A DNA stretch of 64,000 nucleotides, taken from assembly GCF_002220095.1 (NCBI RefSeq), contig NZ_CP022372.1, positions 3,754,501-3,818,500 on the forward strand. Reading direction: 5' to 3'. Shown piece after piece: positions 42,720-53,668 of this stretch (positions within the stretch are counted from its first letter, which is position 1; each line of letters opens with the position of its first letter). The notes beneath the pieces were generated by a model. The model had not been told where the DNA came from. It did no database searches and was given only the letters and a program-made list of their open reading frames with translations. Both the position numbers and the translations under genes were made by a program. The stretch is from Bosea sp. AS-1 (GTDB lineage Bacteria; Pseudomonadota; Alphaproteobacteria; Rhizobiales; Beijerinckiaceae).

Positions 42720-44996
42720 TCATGGTTCGCCGATGAGATCCTCGACGGCGTTGAGCAAAGTTTCGTCGTGGAAGCTGCTCTTGGTCAAATAGTAATCGGC
42801 GCCGGCATCGAGCCCGCGCCGCCTGTCTTCCTCGCGATCCTTGTAGGAGACGATCATCACCGGCAGGTTGCGCAGGTTGCCGTCCCTGCGGATCAGCGTG
42901 ACCAGTTCGATTCCGTCCATGCGCGGCATGTCGATATCCGTCACGACGAGGTCGAAACCGCCGGAGCGCACGGCGTTCCAGCCATCCATTCCGTCGACCG
43001 CGACCTCGACTTCGAAGCCGCGATGGGCAAGCAGCTTGCGCTCCAGCTCGCGGACCGTCAGAGAATCGTCGACCACCAGCACGCGCTTGCGCCGTGCCCG
43101 GCCCGCTTCCGCGACAACCGGCTCGAGCGAGCGGAGCTTGCCGGCGCCGACCAGCTTCTCCATCGAGCGGATCAGGTCTTCGACATCGAGGATCAGGGTG
43201 GGGCTGCCGTCCTCCAGCAAGGCGGCGGCGCTGACGTCCTTGACCTTGGAAAGTCGCTCGTCGAGCGGGCGCACGACGAGTTCGCGTTCGCCCAGGAAGC
43301 GGTCGACGACCAGCGCATAGGTTCCCGCCCCCGCACCGACCACCACAGCAGCCAGGTCGCCGGCATCGAAGACCGGCTGGCCCTGCCCCAGGATTTCATG
43401 CGCCGCGACAAGACCGACCTGCCGGTCCTCGAAGCGGAAATGCGGACGGCCTTCGAGAAAGGCGATCTCCTCCCGCGCCACGCGCAAGGTGCGCGCGATG
43501 GCTGCGAGCGGAATGGCGTAGGGCTCGCCGGCAATCTCGACGAGCAGGGCCCGGATTACGGAGAGCGTCAGCGGCAGCTGCAACTGGAAGCGCGTGCCGC
43601 GGCCCGGCTGCGAGACGACGCCGACCTGTCCGCGCACCTGCCGGACCATGGCCTGCACGGCATCGAGCCCGACGCCACGCCCGGAGATGTCGGTCACCGA
43701 AGCCTTCATCGAGAAGCCAGGCAGGAACAGGAATTCGAGCAGTTCCGCCTCGCTGAGGCTTCCCGCGTTCCCAGCGGCGACCAGACCGCGCGCCACTGTG
43801 CTCTGGCGCAGTGCCTCGATATCGATGCCACGGCCATCATCCGAGACGATGATCTGGAGCAGGCCGGCGCTGTGTCGCGCCTCGATTCGGATCGTCCCCT
43901 CTTCCGGCTTGCCGGCAGCGCGACGCTCATCGGGAGGCTCGATGCCGTGGTCGACCGCATTGCGCAGCAGATGGCCGAGCGCAGCGTCGAGCTGTTCGAG
44001 GATGTCGCGGTCGATGCTCGTCGAGCCGCCGACGATGTCGAGCCGCACCGGCTTGCCCAGGGCACGCCCGAGATCGCGCACCGTGCGCGAGAAATGCCGG
44101 ACTCCGTCCTCGAAGGGACGCATCCGGCTGGCCAGCGTCTCGTCATAGAGCCGGTTGGCGAGGTCACTCGCACCCCGGTCCACGATATCGAGCTCGTCCA
44201 GCCGCTCGGCCAGGATCGCCTGCCCCTCCTCCAGCCGGAGCTGAAGGGTGGAGAGGGCCTGCTGCGCCCGCTCGTCGGTCCCTGCCGGCAAGGCGGCGCG
44301 CAAGGCGTCGAGGTTTCGGGACAATTCGCCCTGCACGCGGTGCAGCCGCAGCAATCCGTCGTTGAAGGGCCGCAATCGCCGCGCCGCCATCAGCGATTCA
44401 CCGGCGAGCCCGAGCAGGCGGTTCAGGCTGTCGGCCGAGACCCGCACCATGCGCTCGCCAGACGCCTCGACAGGCGCCGCCACGGCGGAGGGCTCGGCAG
44501 ATTTCGCGGCCTCCGGCGGGGGCTCCGGGGCCGGAGGCTCGGTGACGGAAAAACTGTTTGCATCGCCTGGCCCGTCGGAGGTCTGCAGCGCAATTGACGA
44601 CTGCTGCTTCGGCTGACGCAGGGTCTCGACGAAGGCGTCGATCCGATGCTGCATCGTTTCGTCGCTGCCGCCCTCCTGCGCCGCGATCGCAGCCAGCAGA
44701 TCGACGCCCGCAAGCAGCGTGTCGATATGGATACGGGTCAGCGTCAGCCTGCCGTGCTGCGCGGCGACGAGACATTCCTCCATTTCGTGCGCGACCCGCA
44801 CGGCAGGCGTCAGCTCGATGATGCGCGCAGCCCCCTTCAGGGAATGGGCGGCGCGCATGCAGGCTTCGAGATGCATCGGTGCCGCGGGATCCCGTTCCAG
44901 CGCCAGGAGCCCCGCCGTCAGCGCATGCGATTGCGAGGCCAGCTCCGCCCGGAACAGCTCCAACATCGAGAGTTCGCTGAAATCATCGCCGCTCAT
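42720..44996 (-). CDS. wspE: CheA-type hybrid histidine kinase WspE
   Basis: The 758-residue hybrid kinase has, in order, an HPt domain with phospho-His in MRAAHSLKGAARI (about residue 49), a variable linker, dimerisation and HATPase domains (N-box HLLRNAVDHGIEPPDERR, G1 box VSDDGRGIDIEAL, G2 FSTKASVTDISGRGVGLDAV-like FSMKASVTDISGRGVG), a CheW-like domain, and a C-terminal receiver (VLVVDDSLTV, Asp in VTDIDMPRMDG). This architecture separates WspE from flagellar CheA, which usually lacks the receiver. It receives signals from WspA through WspB/WspD and phosphorylates WspR and WspF. Confidence 0.9.
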   Translation of the reverse strand: MSGDDFSELSMLELFRAELASQSHALTAGLLALERDPAAPMHLEACMRAAHSLKGAARIIELTPAVRVAHEMEECLVAAQHGRLTLTRIHIDTLLAGVDLLAAIAAQEGGSDETMQHRIDAFVETLRQPKQQSSIALQTSDGPGDANSFSVTEPPAPEPPPEAAKSAEPSAVAAPVEASGERMVRVSADSLNRLLGLAGESLMAARRLRPFNDGLLRLHRVQGELSRNLDALRAALPAGTDERAQQALSTLQLRLEEGQAILAERLDELDIVDRGASDLANRLYDETLASRMRPFEDGVRHFSRTVRDLGRALGKPVRLDIVGGSTSIDRDILEQLDAALGHLLRNAVDHGIEPPDERRAAGKPEEGTIRIEARHSAGLLQIIVSDDGRGIDIEALRQSTVARGLVAAGNAGSLSEAELLEFLFLPGFSMKASVTDISGRGVGLDAVQAMVRQVRGQVGVVSQPGRGTRFQLQLPLTLSVIRALLVEIAGEPYAIPLAAIARTLRVAREEIAFLEGRPHFRFEDRQVGLVAAHEILGQGQPVFDAGDLAAVVVGAGAGTYALVVDRFLGERELVVRPLDERLSKVKDVSAAALLEDGSPTLILDVEDLIRSMEKLVGAGKLRSLEPVVAEAGRARRKRVLVVDDSLTVRELERKLLAHRGFEVEVAVDGMDGWNAVRSGGFDLVVTDIDMPRMDGIELVTLIRRDGNLRNLPVMIVSYKDREEDRRRGLDAGADYYLTKSSFHDETLLNAVEDLIGEP

Positions 44997-45694
44997 GCGA
45001 TGCTCCGGTCGATCAGGTCGAGCAGGGTCGCCGCATCGAGGCAGCCCACGGCGCGCCCGTTCCAGGGCAGCATTGCCGAGACCGCCGTCGTCGCAGACCG
45101 GCCGACCGTGGCGGGAACCGGGCCAAGCTCGCCACGGTCATAACCGTGGAGACCGTGCACTTCGTCCACTTCGAAGGCAGTCCGCCCGCCGCGGCCACCG
45201 ATCACGACGAGGCGCTGGAAAGCCGCGAGCCGCCCCTCGCTGCGGGCGGCGCCGGCCGCACCGACGCCGAGCAACTCCGCCAGGGACAGACAGACGAGCA
45301 GCTCGCCACGGACATTGACGATGCCGCGCACCGCGGTACTGCGGCGATGCGGCAAGGAGCGGACCGGCCGCGGCTCCGCGATTTCCTGGCAGGTTGCGAC
45401 CGGAAGCGCGAGCCACTCCTCCCCGATACGGAAGATGAGGACAGTGTCGCGCTCGCCCTCACCCACCGTCTCCGTCGTCTCGCGAGCAAAGAAGCGGGTC
45501 CATTCGTCGCGATAGCCCGGAGGCAGCGGCCGGTCGAGCAGCTGCCGCGCGGTCCGCGCATAGGTTGGGCAGTTGCGGCAATGCAGATGTGCCGCCAGCT
45601 CCGGACAGGAGCGATCGCCCTGAACACCGATCCGCTGCCAGCAGTCGTCAATGCTATCCGCGGTCTGGATGATAATCGCTTCGGCCCCGGACAT
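44993..45694 (-). CDS. wspD: CheW-type coupling protein WspD
   Basis: The 233-residue scaffold protein has an N-terminal region of about 75 residues containing CWQRIGVQGDRSCPEL and a cysteine-rich stretch (CRNCPTYARTARQLLDR), followed by a CheW domain (VLIFRIGEEWLALPVATCQEI, VRGIVNVRGELLVCLSL, FEVDEVHGL). The extra N-terminal segment is the usual WspD feature. It overlaps wspC by one base and wspE by 4 bp, so expression is tightly coupled. It links receptor and kinase. Confidence 0.87.
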   Translation of the reverse strand: MSGAEAIIIQTADSIDDCWQRIGVQGDRSCPELAAHLHCRNCPTYARTARQLLDRPLPPGYRDEWTRFFARETTETVGEGERDTVLIFRIGEEWLALPVATCQEIAEPRPVRSLPHRRSTAVRGIVNVRGELLVCLSLAELLGVGAAGAARSEGRLAAFQRLVVIGGRGGRTAFEVDEVHGLHGYDRGELGPVPATVGRSATTAVSAMLPWNGRAVGCLDAATLLDLIDRSIA

Positions 45695-46959
45695 CAGGTG
45701 TCACCCTTTTCGCCGAGCCGACTGAGGCGGCGCGTCAGCGCCCTTGCACCCGCCTCGTCGCCCTGCCGCTGAAGCAGGAGCCGCAGATGGGCCAGGGCCT
45801 CGCGATGGTCCGGCGCGAGATAGAGCGCTTTCCGGTATTGCCCTGCGGCCTGCGCCTCTTCGTTCTCGGCGTCATAGGTCAGGCCGACCAGATAGAAGGC
45901 TTCGGCCGAGGGACCGTATTGGGCGGCATGTCGCTCGGCGGCCTTGCGCGCTTCCGCGAAGAGTCCGGCATCGGCCGCCGCCCGGGCGGCCGTGAGATCG
46001 TCACCCGTCACGTCTGGCACCGGCGGCACCGGTTCGACGGGGGCAGTCCGGCGGGCAAAGGGCTTGATTGGCATGGGCACGCGCCGACCTTGCATGGCAG
46101 GAGCGGACAGGGCGCGCGTCGTGCGCCTGGCGGCGGCCCTTTCAGGCTCCACCGAGACCGGCGACGCGGCCGCTGCCTTGACGAAGGCGAAAGCCCTCGG
46201 CCGTCTCGCCGAGACGTAGCCGTGCAGTGAGGGCAAACCGGATTCGCCCGGGCCGACGAGGAGCAGGCCGTGGGCCGCGAGCATGCCGTTGAGCCGCGCC
46301 AGGGCCTGACCCTGCGTCTCGCGATCGAAATAAATCAGCAGGTTGCGGCAGAAGACGACATCGAAGTGTTGGCGGTCGGTGAAAACGGCTGGGCCGAGCA
46401 GATTGCCAAGCGTGAAGCGAACCTGTTGCCTGACGCGATCATGCGGCCTGAAGCCGCCCTCGAAGGCCTCGAAATGGCGCTCGCGAAAGGCGAGATCGGC
46501 GCCGCGGAAGGAATTGCGGCCATAGACCGCCCGCTCCGCATAGGCGAGGTTGCGGGTGCTGACATCGACCGCATCGACGGTGAAGTCCGCCGCCGCGAAA
46601 CCGGCATCGAACAGCGCCATCGCGATCGAATAGGGCTCCTCCCCCGTCGAGCAGGGCAAGCTGAGCAGCCTGAACGGACGCTCCCTTCCCCGCAAATGCT
46701 CGGTCATCGCGCCGAAAGCCTCGGGATCGCGGAAGAACCAGGTCTCGGGCACGACGACGCAGTCGATCAGCTCCTGGCGCTCGTCCCGATGCTCCTTGAG
46801 ATAGGTCCAGTAGGCGTGGAGGTCCGGCAAAGCGCGGGCGGCCATCCGCCGGGCCAAGGCGTGGCGGATCACCGAGGCGCCGACACTGGCGCTGCTCAGG
46901 CCGATCATCTCCTGCAGCAATCCCTCGAAATGGCGCACGGTTCCGGTCTCGACCATCAT
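45694..46959 (-). CDS. wspC: CheR-type methyltransferase WspC with TPR tail
   Basis: The 421-residue protein has a CheR methyltransferase (residues about 1-265; FRLLSLPCSTGEEPYSIAMAL for S-adenosylmethionine binding, HFDVVFCRNLLIYFD as the conserved block), then a Pro/Ala-rich linker and tetratricopeptide-like repeats at the C-terminus (AFYLVGLTYDAENEEAQAAG, YRKALYLAPDHREALAHL). This CheR-TPR fusion is typical of WspC. It methylates WspA. The start at 46959 overlaps the wspB stop by 4 bp. Confidence 0.9.
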   Translation of the reverse strand: MMVETGTVRHFEGLLQEMIGLSSASVGASVIRHALARRMAARALPDLHAYWTYLKEHRDERQELIDCVVVPETWFFRDPEAFGAMTEHLRGRERPFRLLSLPCSTGEEPYSIAMALFDAGFAAADFTVDAVDVSTRNLAYAERAVYGRNSFRGADLAFRERHFEAFEGGFRPHDRVRQQVRFTLGNLLGPAVFTDRQHFDVVFCRNLLIYFDRETQGQALARLNGMLAAHGLLLVGPGESGLPSLHGYVSARRPRAFAFVKAAAASPVSVEPERAAARRTTRALSAPAMQGRRVPMPIKPFARRTAPVEPVPPVPDVTGDDLTAARAAADAGLFAEARKAAERHAAQYGPSAEAFYLVGLTYDAENEEAQAAGQYRKALYLAPDHREALAHLRLLLQRQGDEAGARALTRRLSRLGEKGDT

Positions 46960-47420
46960 GGCGCGGCTGCGAGTTGGGCGAAGAGGATATCGCGGATCGC
47001 GGGCGGCAGCAGCGCTTCGCCCCGGATCCACTGGATCAGGCCGTCCGCGTCGGGCGCGACCGGCCCGAGATAAGGTGGCATGCCGGCCTCCACGCCGGAG
47101 GCGACGAAATCGCCTGGATCGCGTTCGACGGCCTCGACGGCCTTTTCCGCCAGGAGACCAAGGAGGCGACGCTCCTCCGCCGCGACAGGATAGCGCAAGA
47201 GAATAATCCGCGTGCTGAGCAGCGGCTCGGCCGGCCGGCCGAGCGCAAGCAGGCTCAGGTCGATCAACGGCACGGGCCGGCCGCGATAGCCGATCGCCCC
47301 CGCAACGCCGGCAGGCGCGCCCGGCAGCTGCTTGATGGCGACCAGCGGGAGGATCGCCTCGATCTGCCCGGCGTCGAGCGCGTAGCGGTCTTGCCCCAGC
47401 CGGAACGTCAGGAACAACAT
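46956..47420 (-). CDS. wspB: CheW-type coupling protein WspB
   Basis: This 154-residue single CheW domain starts MLFLTFRLGQDRYALDAGQI, with AGAIGYRGRPVPLIDLSLL as the central signature. It bridges the receptor WspA and the kinase WspE. It lies 18 bp after wspA and overlaps wspC. It has no N-terminal extension, which distinguishes it from WspD. Confidence 0.87.
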   Translation of the reverse strand: MLFLTFRLGQDRYALDAGQIEAILPLVAIKQLPGAPAGVAGAIGYRGRPVPLIDLSLLALGRPAEPLLSTRIILLRYPVAAEERRLLGLLAEKAVEAVERDPGDFVASGVEAGMPPYLGPVAPDADGLIQWIRGEALLPPAIRDILFAQLAAAP

Positions 47421-47438
47421 CGCCGCCCGACCTTTCCG

Positions 47439-49073
47439 TCAGGCGCGCAGCTTGAAGCGCGCGATGCTGCTGCGCAGCCCGGTCGAAACCTGGTTGAGCT
47501 CGTCGATGGCGAGCGTCGACTGCTGCAGCGATTCCACGGTCTGCTGGGCGGCCTCGCCGAGCTGGACCAGCGCCTCGCTGATCTGGCCGGCACCGGCGGC
47601 CTGGGCCTGCATGCCCTCATTCGCGACCTCGAAGCGCGGCACCAGGCCCTGAACCTGCTCGATGATGTCCGAGAGCTGGCCGCCGACCTGCTGGACGTCC
47701 TGCATGCCGCGCCGGACCTCCTCGGAGAATTTGTCCATCCCCATCACGCCGGCGGCGACGGCCGACTGGATGTCCTTGACCATCTGCTCGATGTCATAGG
47801 TCGAGACGGCCGTCTGGTCGGCGAGGCGGCGGATCTCGGTGGCCACCACCGCGAAGCCACGACCATATTGCCCGGCTTTTTCGGCCTCGATCGCCGCGTT
47901 GAGCGAGAGCAGATTCGTCTGGTCGGCGACCTTGGTGATGGTGGTGACGACCTGATTGATGTTGCCGGCCTTCTCGCTGAGGATCGCGAGCTTGGCGTTG
48001 ATCGCGCCGGCCGCCTCCATGACCTGCTGCATGGTGCTTTCCATGCGGGAGAGCCCGGCCTGGCCGCCACCGGCGAGCTTGGCCGTCTGCTCCGCCACCT
48101 CGGAAACCTCGTCCATGGTGCGCACGAGCTCGTTCGAGGTTGCGGAAATTTCCTTGGCGGTTGCGCCGATCTCGGTGGTCGTCGCGGCGATCTCGCTTGC
48201 GGTCGCCTGCTGCTCCTTGGAGGTCGCGGCGACCTCGGTGATCGAGGTATTGACCTGGATGCCCGACTTCTGGATCTGGCCGATCAACCCCGCAAGGTCG
48301 TCCGCCATCGCGTTGATACCATCCGCCACAGTACTGAACTCGTCGCGACGAGCCAGCGAAAGTCGCTCGCTGAAGTCGCCCCGACGCATCACCTCGACGA
48401 TGCCGAGCAGCTTGCCGAGCGGCCCCGTCACGGCCTTGAACAGGAAGTAGCCGCACAGCATCGCCAGCAAGACAGCGAATGCGAAGCTGACGACCAGCCC
48501 GAGTTTGGCGGCGCGCACGATCGAAACGATGTTGCGCGTAGAATCGTCGGCCTCTGCCTTGTTGAAGGCGAGGATCGCACCGACGACCTCCTGAAGACGC
48601 GTCGCGATCGGCTCGAGTTCGGCCCGGACCCGCGCACCCATCTCGGATAGCTGGGCGTCAGGCGCAGGCTTGCCGATCGAAAGAATACCATCCTGGGTTT
48701 GTGTAAACTGGTCGAAGAGCTGTCCGGCACGGGCGTGGTTGGCACGGTCCTCCTGGGTCGTGATCGCGCTCTCGTAGGATTTCAGTACATCACGGACACG
48801 GCTGCGCCCCGTCGCGATTCTCTCCAGTGCCTGCTTCTTTTCGTCGGCCGTGTCGGAGAGCAGGAATTCACGCGTGAGGCCGCGGCTCTCGCTCCAGGCC
48901 GACATGAGTTGCGCGCTGTAGTAGAGGCCGGGGACGGTCTTGGTCTCGACACTCACCGCCTCCCGCTCCGCCTCGGCGAACCAGATATAGGACAGCGCCG
49001 CCATGGCGGACATCACCGCGAGCACCGCTGCGAAGCTGAGCAGAATGCGGCGGCGTATCGTCAGGCTGATCAT
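47439..49073 (-). CDS. wspA: methyl-accepting surface-sensing receptor WspA
   Basis: The 544-residue chemoreceptor has a first membrane segment near residues 10-30 ([20 protein letters not shown]), a periplasmic four-helix-bundle-type domain, a second membrane segment ([20 protein letters not shown]), a HAMP region and a long methyl-accepting coiled coil whose hairpin tip reads [30 protein letters not shown] ([18 protein letters not shown] visible). It is the sensor of the Wsp system. I start it at ATG 49073 (MISLTIRRR); in-frame ATGs at 49085 and 49118 are possible. The 229-bp gap upstream, shared with the divergent efflux operon, must contain its promoter; I see no clear motif there. Confidence 0.9.
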   Translation of the reverse strand: MISLTIRRRILLSFAAVLAVMSAMAALSYIWFAEAEREAVSVETKTVPGLYYSAQLMSAWSESRGLTREFLLSDTADEKKQALERIATGRSRVRDVLKSYESAITTQEDRANHARAGQLFDQFTQTQDGILSIGKPAPDAQLSEMGARVRAELEPIATRLQEVVGAILAFNKAEADDSTRNIVSIVRAAKLGLVVSFAFAVLLAMLCGYFLFKAVTGPLGKLLGIVEVMRRGDFSERLSLARRDEFSTVADGINAMADDLAGLIGQIQKSGIQVNTSITEVAATSKEQQATASEIAATTTEIGATAKEISATSNELVRTMDEVSEVAEQTAKLAGGGQAGLSRMESTMQQVMEAAGAINAKLAILSEKAGNINQVVTTITKVADQTNLLSLNAAIEAEKAGQYGRGFAVVATEIRRLADQTAVSTYDIEQMVKDIQSAVAAGVMGMDKFSEEVRRGMQDVQQVGGQLSDIIEQVQGLVPRFEVANEGMQAQAAGAGQISEALVQLGEAAQQTVESLQQSTLAIDELNQVSTGLRSSIARFKLRA

Positions 49074-49302
49074 GACTCGGTCCATCCAGAAGCGTCCGCG
49101 GAACCACGGCGCAGCCATCCCCGGTTCTGCCGAGGTTCAGTTCTCCCCCGCCCGAATCGTTAGCGAGAAGTGGTTTCCCGACCGTTGCAGTTTCGGCTCG
49201 GAATGACGGCCAGCAACAACCACCCGCTTTCCGCCTTATTGACGCGATAGGCGCAATCGCGGATTGAACACTGCATTCGCCCGCCTGCAAAAAGGACACT
49301 CC

Positions 49303-50526
49303 ATGTCGGCCGTGCGCGCCCTATCATCGTCGCGACTTGCCCTACCGGGCCTTCTTCTCTGCGCGACTGCACTGGCCGGCTGCAATGGCGAGAAATCAGC
49401 AGCCCCCCCGGTGCAGCCGCAGGCGCAGGTCAGCATCGTCGTGCTCCATCCGCAGCCCGTCGCGATCACCGCCGAGCTGCCGGGACGCGTCTCCGCCAAT
49501 CTGGTCGCGGAAGTCCGGCCGCAGGTGAACGGCATCATCAAGTCGCGGCTCTACCAGGAGGGCGGCGACGTCAAGGCTGGCGAGGTGCTCTACGAGATCG
49601 ACCCCGCGCCCTATCAGGCCACGCTCGACAGCGCGATCGCGGCGCAGCGGAAGGCGGAAGCCGCCGTCACCAACGCCCAGGTCAGGGCCAGCCGCTATCA
49701 GGAGCTGTTCCAGCGCAACGCCGGCAGCCGGCAGGACATGGACGACGCCAACGCGACGCTCGCCCAGGCGCAAGCCGATGTCGCCGCCGCCAAGGCGAAT
49801 GTCGAGACGGCGCGAATCAACCTCGCCTATACCAAGGTCACGGCGCCGATCGACGGGCGCATCGACAAATCCGCGCTGACACCGGGCGCGCTCGTCACCG
49901 CGAACCAGGCGACCGCGCTGACGACGATCCGCAAGCTCGATCCGATCAATGTCGACGTCACGCAGTCCAGCACCAACCTGCTGCGCTTCCGCGACGACAT
50001 CGCCTCAGGCCGGCTGCGCTTCACTGGCCTCAACGTCGCGGTGAAGCTGAAGCTCGACACCGGACAGCAATATGATCAGTCGGGCAAACTCGAATTCGCC
50101 GAAGCCAATATCGACGAGACGACCGGGACCTTCCGTGTCCGCGCCGAATTCCCCAACCCGGAAAAACTGCTGCTGCCCGGCATGTTCGTGCGTGCGCTGA
50201 TCCAGGAAGGCATCGCCGAGAACAGCTTCCTGCTGCCGCAGCGCGGCGTCGGCCGCAACACCAAGGGCGAAGCGACGGCCAAGTTCGTCGGTCCCGACGG
50301 CAAGGTCGAAGAGCGGGTGCTGACCACGCGCCGCAGCATCGGCAACAACTGGCTGGTGGATGGCGGCGTCAAGGACGGCGAGCGCCTTATCGTCGAAGGC
50401 GGCCAGCTTGTCCGGCCGGGCCAGGTCGTGACGCCGACCGAGGTCAGCGTCGACGAAGCGACGGGCGAGCTCAAATCCGCCAACCGGCGGGCCGAGCTTG
50501 AACCCGGCAACCGCGCGAAGAACTGA
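49303..50526 (+). CDS. RND efflux periplasmic adaptor lipoprotein (AcrA/MexA type)
   Basis: The 407-residue membrane-fusion protein begins with a lipoprotein signal ending LAGC (lipobox Cys near residue 26). It has a barrel-sandwich/lipoyl domain (VRPQVNGIIKSRLYQEGGDV and YEIDPAPYQA), a helical hairpin, and IAYTKVTAPIDGRI-type sequence (LAYTKVTAPIDGRIDKS), all typical of AcrA/MexA adaptors. ATG 49303 with AAAGGAC upstream is preferred to TTG 49264, which would bury the lipobox. It is followed 3 bp later by the pump gene. No regulator or outer-membrane channel lies beside it. Confidence 0.92.
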   Translation: MSAVRALSSSRLALPGLLLCATALAGCNGEKSAAPPVQPQAQVSIVVLHPQPVAITAELPGRVSANLVAEVRPQVNGIIKSRLYQEGGDVKAGEVLYEIDPAPYQATLDSAIAAQRKAEAAVTNAQVRASRYQELFQRNAGSRQDMDDANATLAQAQADVAAAKANVETARINLAYTKVTAPIDGRIDKSALTPGALVTANQATALTTIRKLDPINVDVTQSSTNLLRFRDDIASGRLRFTGLNVAVKLKLDTGQQYDQSGKLEFAEANIDETTGTFRVRAEFPNPEKLLLPGMFVRALIQEGIAENSFLLPQRGVGRNTKGEATAKFVGPDGKVEERVLTTRRSIGNNWLVDGGVKDGERLIVEGGQLVRPGQVVTPTEVSVDEATGELKSANRRAELEPGNRAKN

Positions 50527-50529
50527 CCC

Positions 50530-53500
50530 ATGCTGTCGCGCTTCTTCATCGAGCGGCCCATCTTCGCCTGGGTCGTCGCCATCGTCATCATGCTGGCCGG
50601 ACTGCTGGCGCTGCGAACGCTGCCGATCGCACAATATCCGCAGATCGCGCCGACGACCGTGCAGATCAGCGCCAATTATCCGGGCGCCGACGCGCAGACC
50701 GTCGAGAATTCGGTGACCAAGGTCATCGAGCAGGGCATGACCGGCGTCGACAACCTGCAATACATGACGGCGACCTCGACGGCGACCGGCAACGCCCAGA
50801 TCACGCTCACCTTCAACAGCCAGGCCGATCCGGACGTGGCGCAGATGCAGGTGCAGAACAAGCTGCAGCTCGTCACGCGCCAGCTCCCGAGCGTGGTGCA
50901 AAGCACCGGCATCACGGTCGCCAAGGCGTCTACCGGCTTCCTGATGGTCGTCGCCTTCGTCTCGACCGATGGGCGGATGACGACGACCGACCTCGCCGAC
51001 TACGTCGATTCCACGCTCAACGATACGCTGAAGCGCGTCGAAGGCGTCGGCACGACCCAGCTCTTCGGCGCCGGCTACGCTATGCGGATCTGGCTGAACC
51101 CGGACGCCTTGCGCAAATACGCGCTGATGCCGAGCGACGTCATCAACGCGATCCAGGCGCAGAACACGCAGGTCTCGGCCGGCCAGCTCGGCGGCCTGCC
51201 GCAGGTCAAGGGCCAGCAGCTGAACGCCACGGTCACCGCGGCCTCCCGGCTGCAGACCCCTGCCCAGTTCGAAAACATCATCCTGAAGAGCGGTTCCTCG
51301 GGCTCGATCGTCCGGCTCAACGACGTCGCGCGCGTCGAACTCGGCGCGAAGAGCTACGACACCTCATCGCGCTACAACGGCAACCCGACCACCGGTCTCG
51401 CCATCAGCCTCGCCACGGGCGCCAACGCCATCAACACGGCCAAGGCGGTGCAGGCGACGATCGATCGCTTCAAGCAGACCCTGCCGGAAGGCGTGGAAGT
51501 CACCTACCCCTATGACACCACGCCCTTCGTCACCCTCTCGATCGAGAAGGTGGTGCACACGCTGTTCGAGGCCATCCTGCTCGTCTTCGTCGTGATGTTC
51601 GTCTTCCTGCAGAACATCCGCGCGACCTTCATCCCGATGCTGGCGGTGCCAGTGGTGCTGCTCGGTACCTTCGGCGTGTTGGCGCTCTTCGGCTATTCGA
51701 TCAACACGCTAACGATGTTCGCGATGGTGCTCGCCATCGGCCTGCTCGTCGACGACGCGATCGTCGTGGTCGAGAACGTCGAGCGCGTCATGCAGGAAGA
51801 GAAGCTCGGGCCGAAGGAAGCGACGATCAAGTCGATGGACGAGATCACCGGCGCCCTGGTCGGCATCGCGACCGTGCTCTCGGCGGTGTTCGTGCCGATG
51901 GCCTTCTTCGGCGGCTCGGTCGGCGTGATCTACCGCCAGTTCTCGGTGACGATCGTCACGGCGATGATCCTTTCGGTCGTCGTCGCGATGGTGCTGACGC
52001 CGGCGCTGTGCGCGACCATCCTGAAGCCGGTCGCCGAGCATGGCGAGCGCAAGGGCTTCTTCGGCTGGTTCAACCGCAATTTCGAGCGCACGACCAATGG
52101 CTATCGCTCCGGCGTCGCCGGCATGGTCGCGCGGCCGCTGCGCTTCCTGCTCGTCTTCCTCCTGATCGGTGGCGGCATGGCCTGGCTGTTCGCCCGGCTG
52201 CCCAGCTCCTTCCTGCCCGACGAGGACCAGGGCATCCTGCTGACCAGCGTGCAGATGCCCGTCGGCGCGACGCAGGACCGGACGCTGCGCGTGCTCGACC
52301 AGGTGCAGAAGCACTATCTGGAAAAGGAGAAGGACCTCGTCGAGGGTGTGCTGACCGTCGCCGGCTTCGGCTTCGGCGGCCAGGGGCAGAACGTCGGCCT
52401 CGCCTTCGTGCGCCTGAAGCCCTTCGCGGACCGCGTCGGCAAGCAGGCGACGGCACAGGCCATCGCCGCACGCGCAATGGGCGCCTTTCGCTCGATCAAG
52501 GATGGCACCGTCTATGCGCTGGCACCGCCGGCGATCCAGGGCTTCGGCAACACCGCCGGCTTCGATTTCTACCTGCAGGACATCACCGGCGCCGGGCATG
52601 AACGGCTGATGCAGGTCCGCAACCAGCTGCTGGGCCTCGCCGCCCAGAGCAAGGTGCTGGCCGGCACCCGGCCGAACGGCCAAGAGGACACGCCGCAATA
52701 CGCCGTCGAGATCGATCAGGAGAAGGCGAGCGCGCTGACGCTCTCGCTGGCCGACGTCAACACGACGCTCTCGACCGCCTGGGGCTCGGCCTATGTCAAC
52801 GATTTCATCGACCGCGGCCGCGTGAAATCGGTCTATGTCCAGGCGGATGCCGCATCCCGCATGCAGCCAGAGGATGTCGGGCGCTGGTTCGTCCGCAACC
52901 AGAGCGGTGCGATGGTGCCGTTCTCGGCCTTCTCCTCAGGCCGCTGGACCTATGGCTCGCCGCGTCTCGAACGCTACAATGGCGCTGCGGCGGTCGAGAT
53001 CCAGGGTGGCGCGGCACCGGGCGTCAGCTCCGGCGCGGCGATGGACGAGATCGACCACCTGATGGCGCAGCTTCCGGCAGGATTCAGCCATGAATGGACC
53101 GGACTCTCCTTCCAGGAGAAACTCTCGGGCAGCCAGGCGGTGGCCCTCTACGCCATCTCGATGCTGGTCGTGTTCCTCTGCCTGGCAGCCCTCTACGAGA
53201 GCTGGTCGATCCCCTTCGCGGTGATGCTGTGCGTGCCGATCGGCATCTTCGGCGCCCTGCTGGCGGCGACCCTGTTCGGCCAGACCAACGACGTCTACTT
53301 CAAGGTCGGCCTGCTGACGACGATCGGACTCGCGGCCAAGAACGCGATCCTGATCGTCGAGTTCGCGATCGAGCAGGAGGCGCAGGGCAAGGGGCTCGTC
53401 GAGGCGACGCTGGAAGCGGCGCGCCAGCGCCTGCGGCCGATCCTGATGACCTCGCTCGCCTTCGTGCTCGGTGTGCTGCCGCTGGCAGTCGCCACCGGCG

Positions 53501-53661
53501 CGGGCTCCGGCAGCCAGAACTCGATCGGCATCGGCGTCATGGGCGGCATGATCGCCGCCACCGCCGTCGGCGTCTTCTTCGTGCCGCTGCTCTATGTCGC
53601 CGTCGTGCGCCTCGTGCGGCGGCTGCGCGGGCAGAAGAAGGAAACCGAGGCCGCGGCCTGA
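50530..53661 (+). CDS. RND efflux transporter, AcrB/MexB (HAE1) type
   Basis: This 1043-residue inner-membrane proton-driven multidrug exporter starts [20 protein letters not shown], the family N-terminus, with 12 membrane segments and two large periplasmic porter loops. TM4 carries the proton-relay pair in [20 protein letters not shown], and TM10 the Lys in [33 protein letters not shown] is the conserved periplasmic block. The length is that of AcrB. It forms a tripartite pump with the upstream adaptor and a TolC-like channel encoded elsewhere. Confidence 0.93.
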   Translation: MLSRFFIERPIFAWVVAIVIMLAGLLALRTLPIAQYPQIAPTTVQISANYPGADAQTVENSVTKVIEQGMTGVDNLQYMTATSTATGNAQITLTFNSQADPDVAQMQVQNKLQLVTRQLPSVVQSTGITVAKASTGFLMVVAFVSTDGRMTTTDLADYVDSTLNDTLKRVEGVGTTQLFGAGYAMRIWLNPDALRKYALMPSDVINAIQAQNTQVSAGQLGGLPQVKGQQLNATVTAASRLQTPAQFENIILKSGSSGSIVRLNDVARVELGAKSYDTSSRYNGNPTTGLAISLATGANAINTAKAVQATIDRFKQTLPEGVEVTYPYDTTPFVTLSIEKVVHTLFEAILLVFVVMFVFLQNIRATFIPMLAVPVVLLGTFGVLALFGYSINTLTMFAMVLAIGLLVDDAIVVVENVERVMQEEKLGPKEATIKSMDEITGALVGIATVLSAVFVPMAFFGGSVGVIYRQFSVTIVTAMILSVVVAMVLTPALCATILKPVAEHGERKGFFGWFNRNFERTTNGYRSGVAGMVARPLRFLLVFLLIGGGMAWLFARLPSSFLPDEDQGILLTSVQMPVGATQDRTLRVLDQVQKHYLEKEKDLVEGVLTVAGFGFGGQGQNVGLAFVRLKPFADRVGKQATAQAIAARAMGAFRSIKDGTVYALAPPAIQGFGNTAGFDFYLQDITGAGHERLMQVRNQLLGLAAQSKVLAGTRPNGQEDTPQYAVEIDQEKASALTLSLADVNTTLSTAWGSAYVNDFIDRGRVKSVYVQADAASRMQPEDVGRWFVRNQSGAMVPFSAFSSGRWTYGSPRLERYNGAAAVEIQGGAAPGVSSGAAMDEIDHLMAQLPAGFSHEWTGLSFQEKLSGSQAVALYAISMLVVFLCLAALYESWSIPFAVMLCVPIGIFGALLAATLFGQTNDVYFKVGLLTTIGLAAKNAILIVEFAIEQEAQGKGLVEATLEAARQRLRPILMTSLAFVLGVLPLAVATGAGSGSQNSIGIGVMGGMIAATAVGVFFVPLLYVAVVRLVRRLRGQKKETEAAA

Positions 53662-53668
53662 AGCCTCC

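Noticed and set aside
40607..49073. Flagellar chemotaxis cluster.
   Set aside because: There is no CheY, CheD or flagellar gene; the CheA has a receiver, the CheR has TPRs and the output is a GGDEF protein, which defines Wsp.
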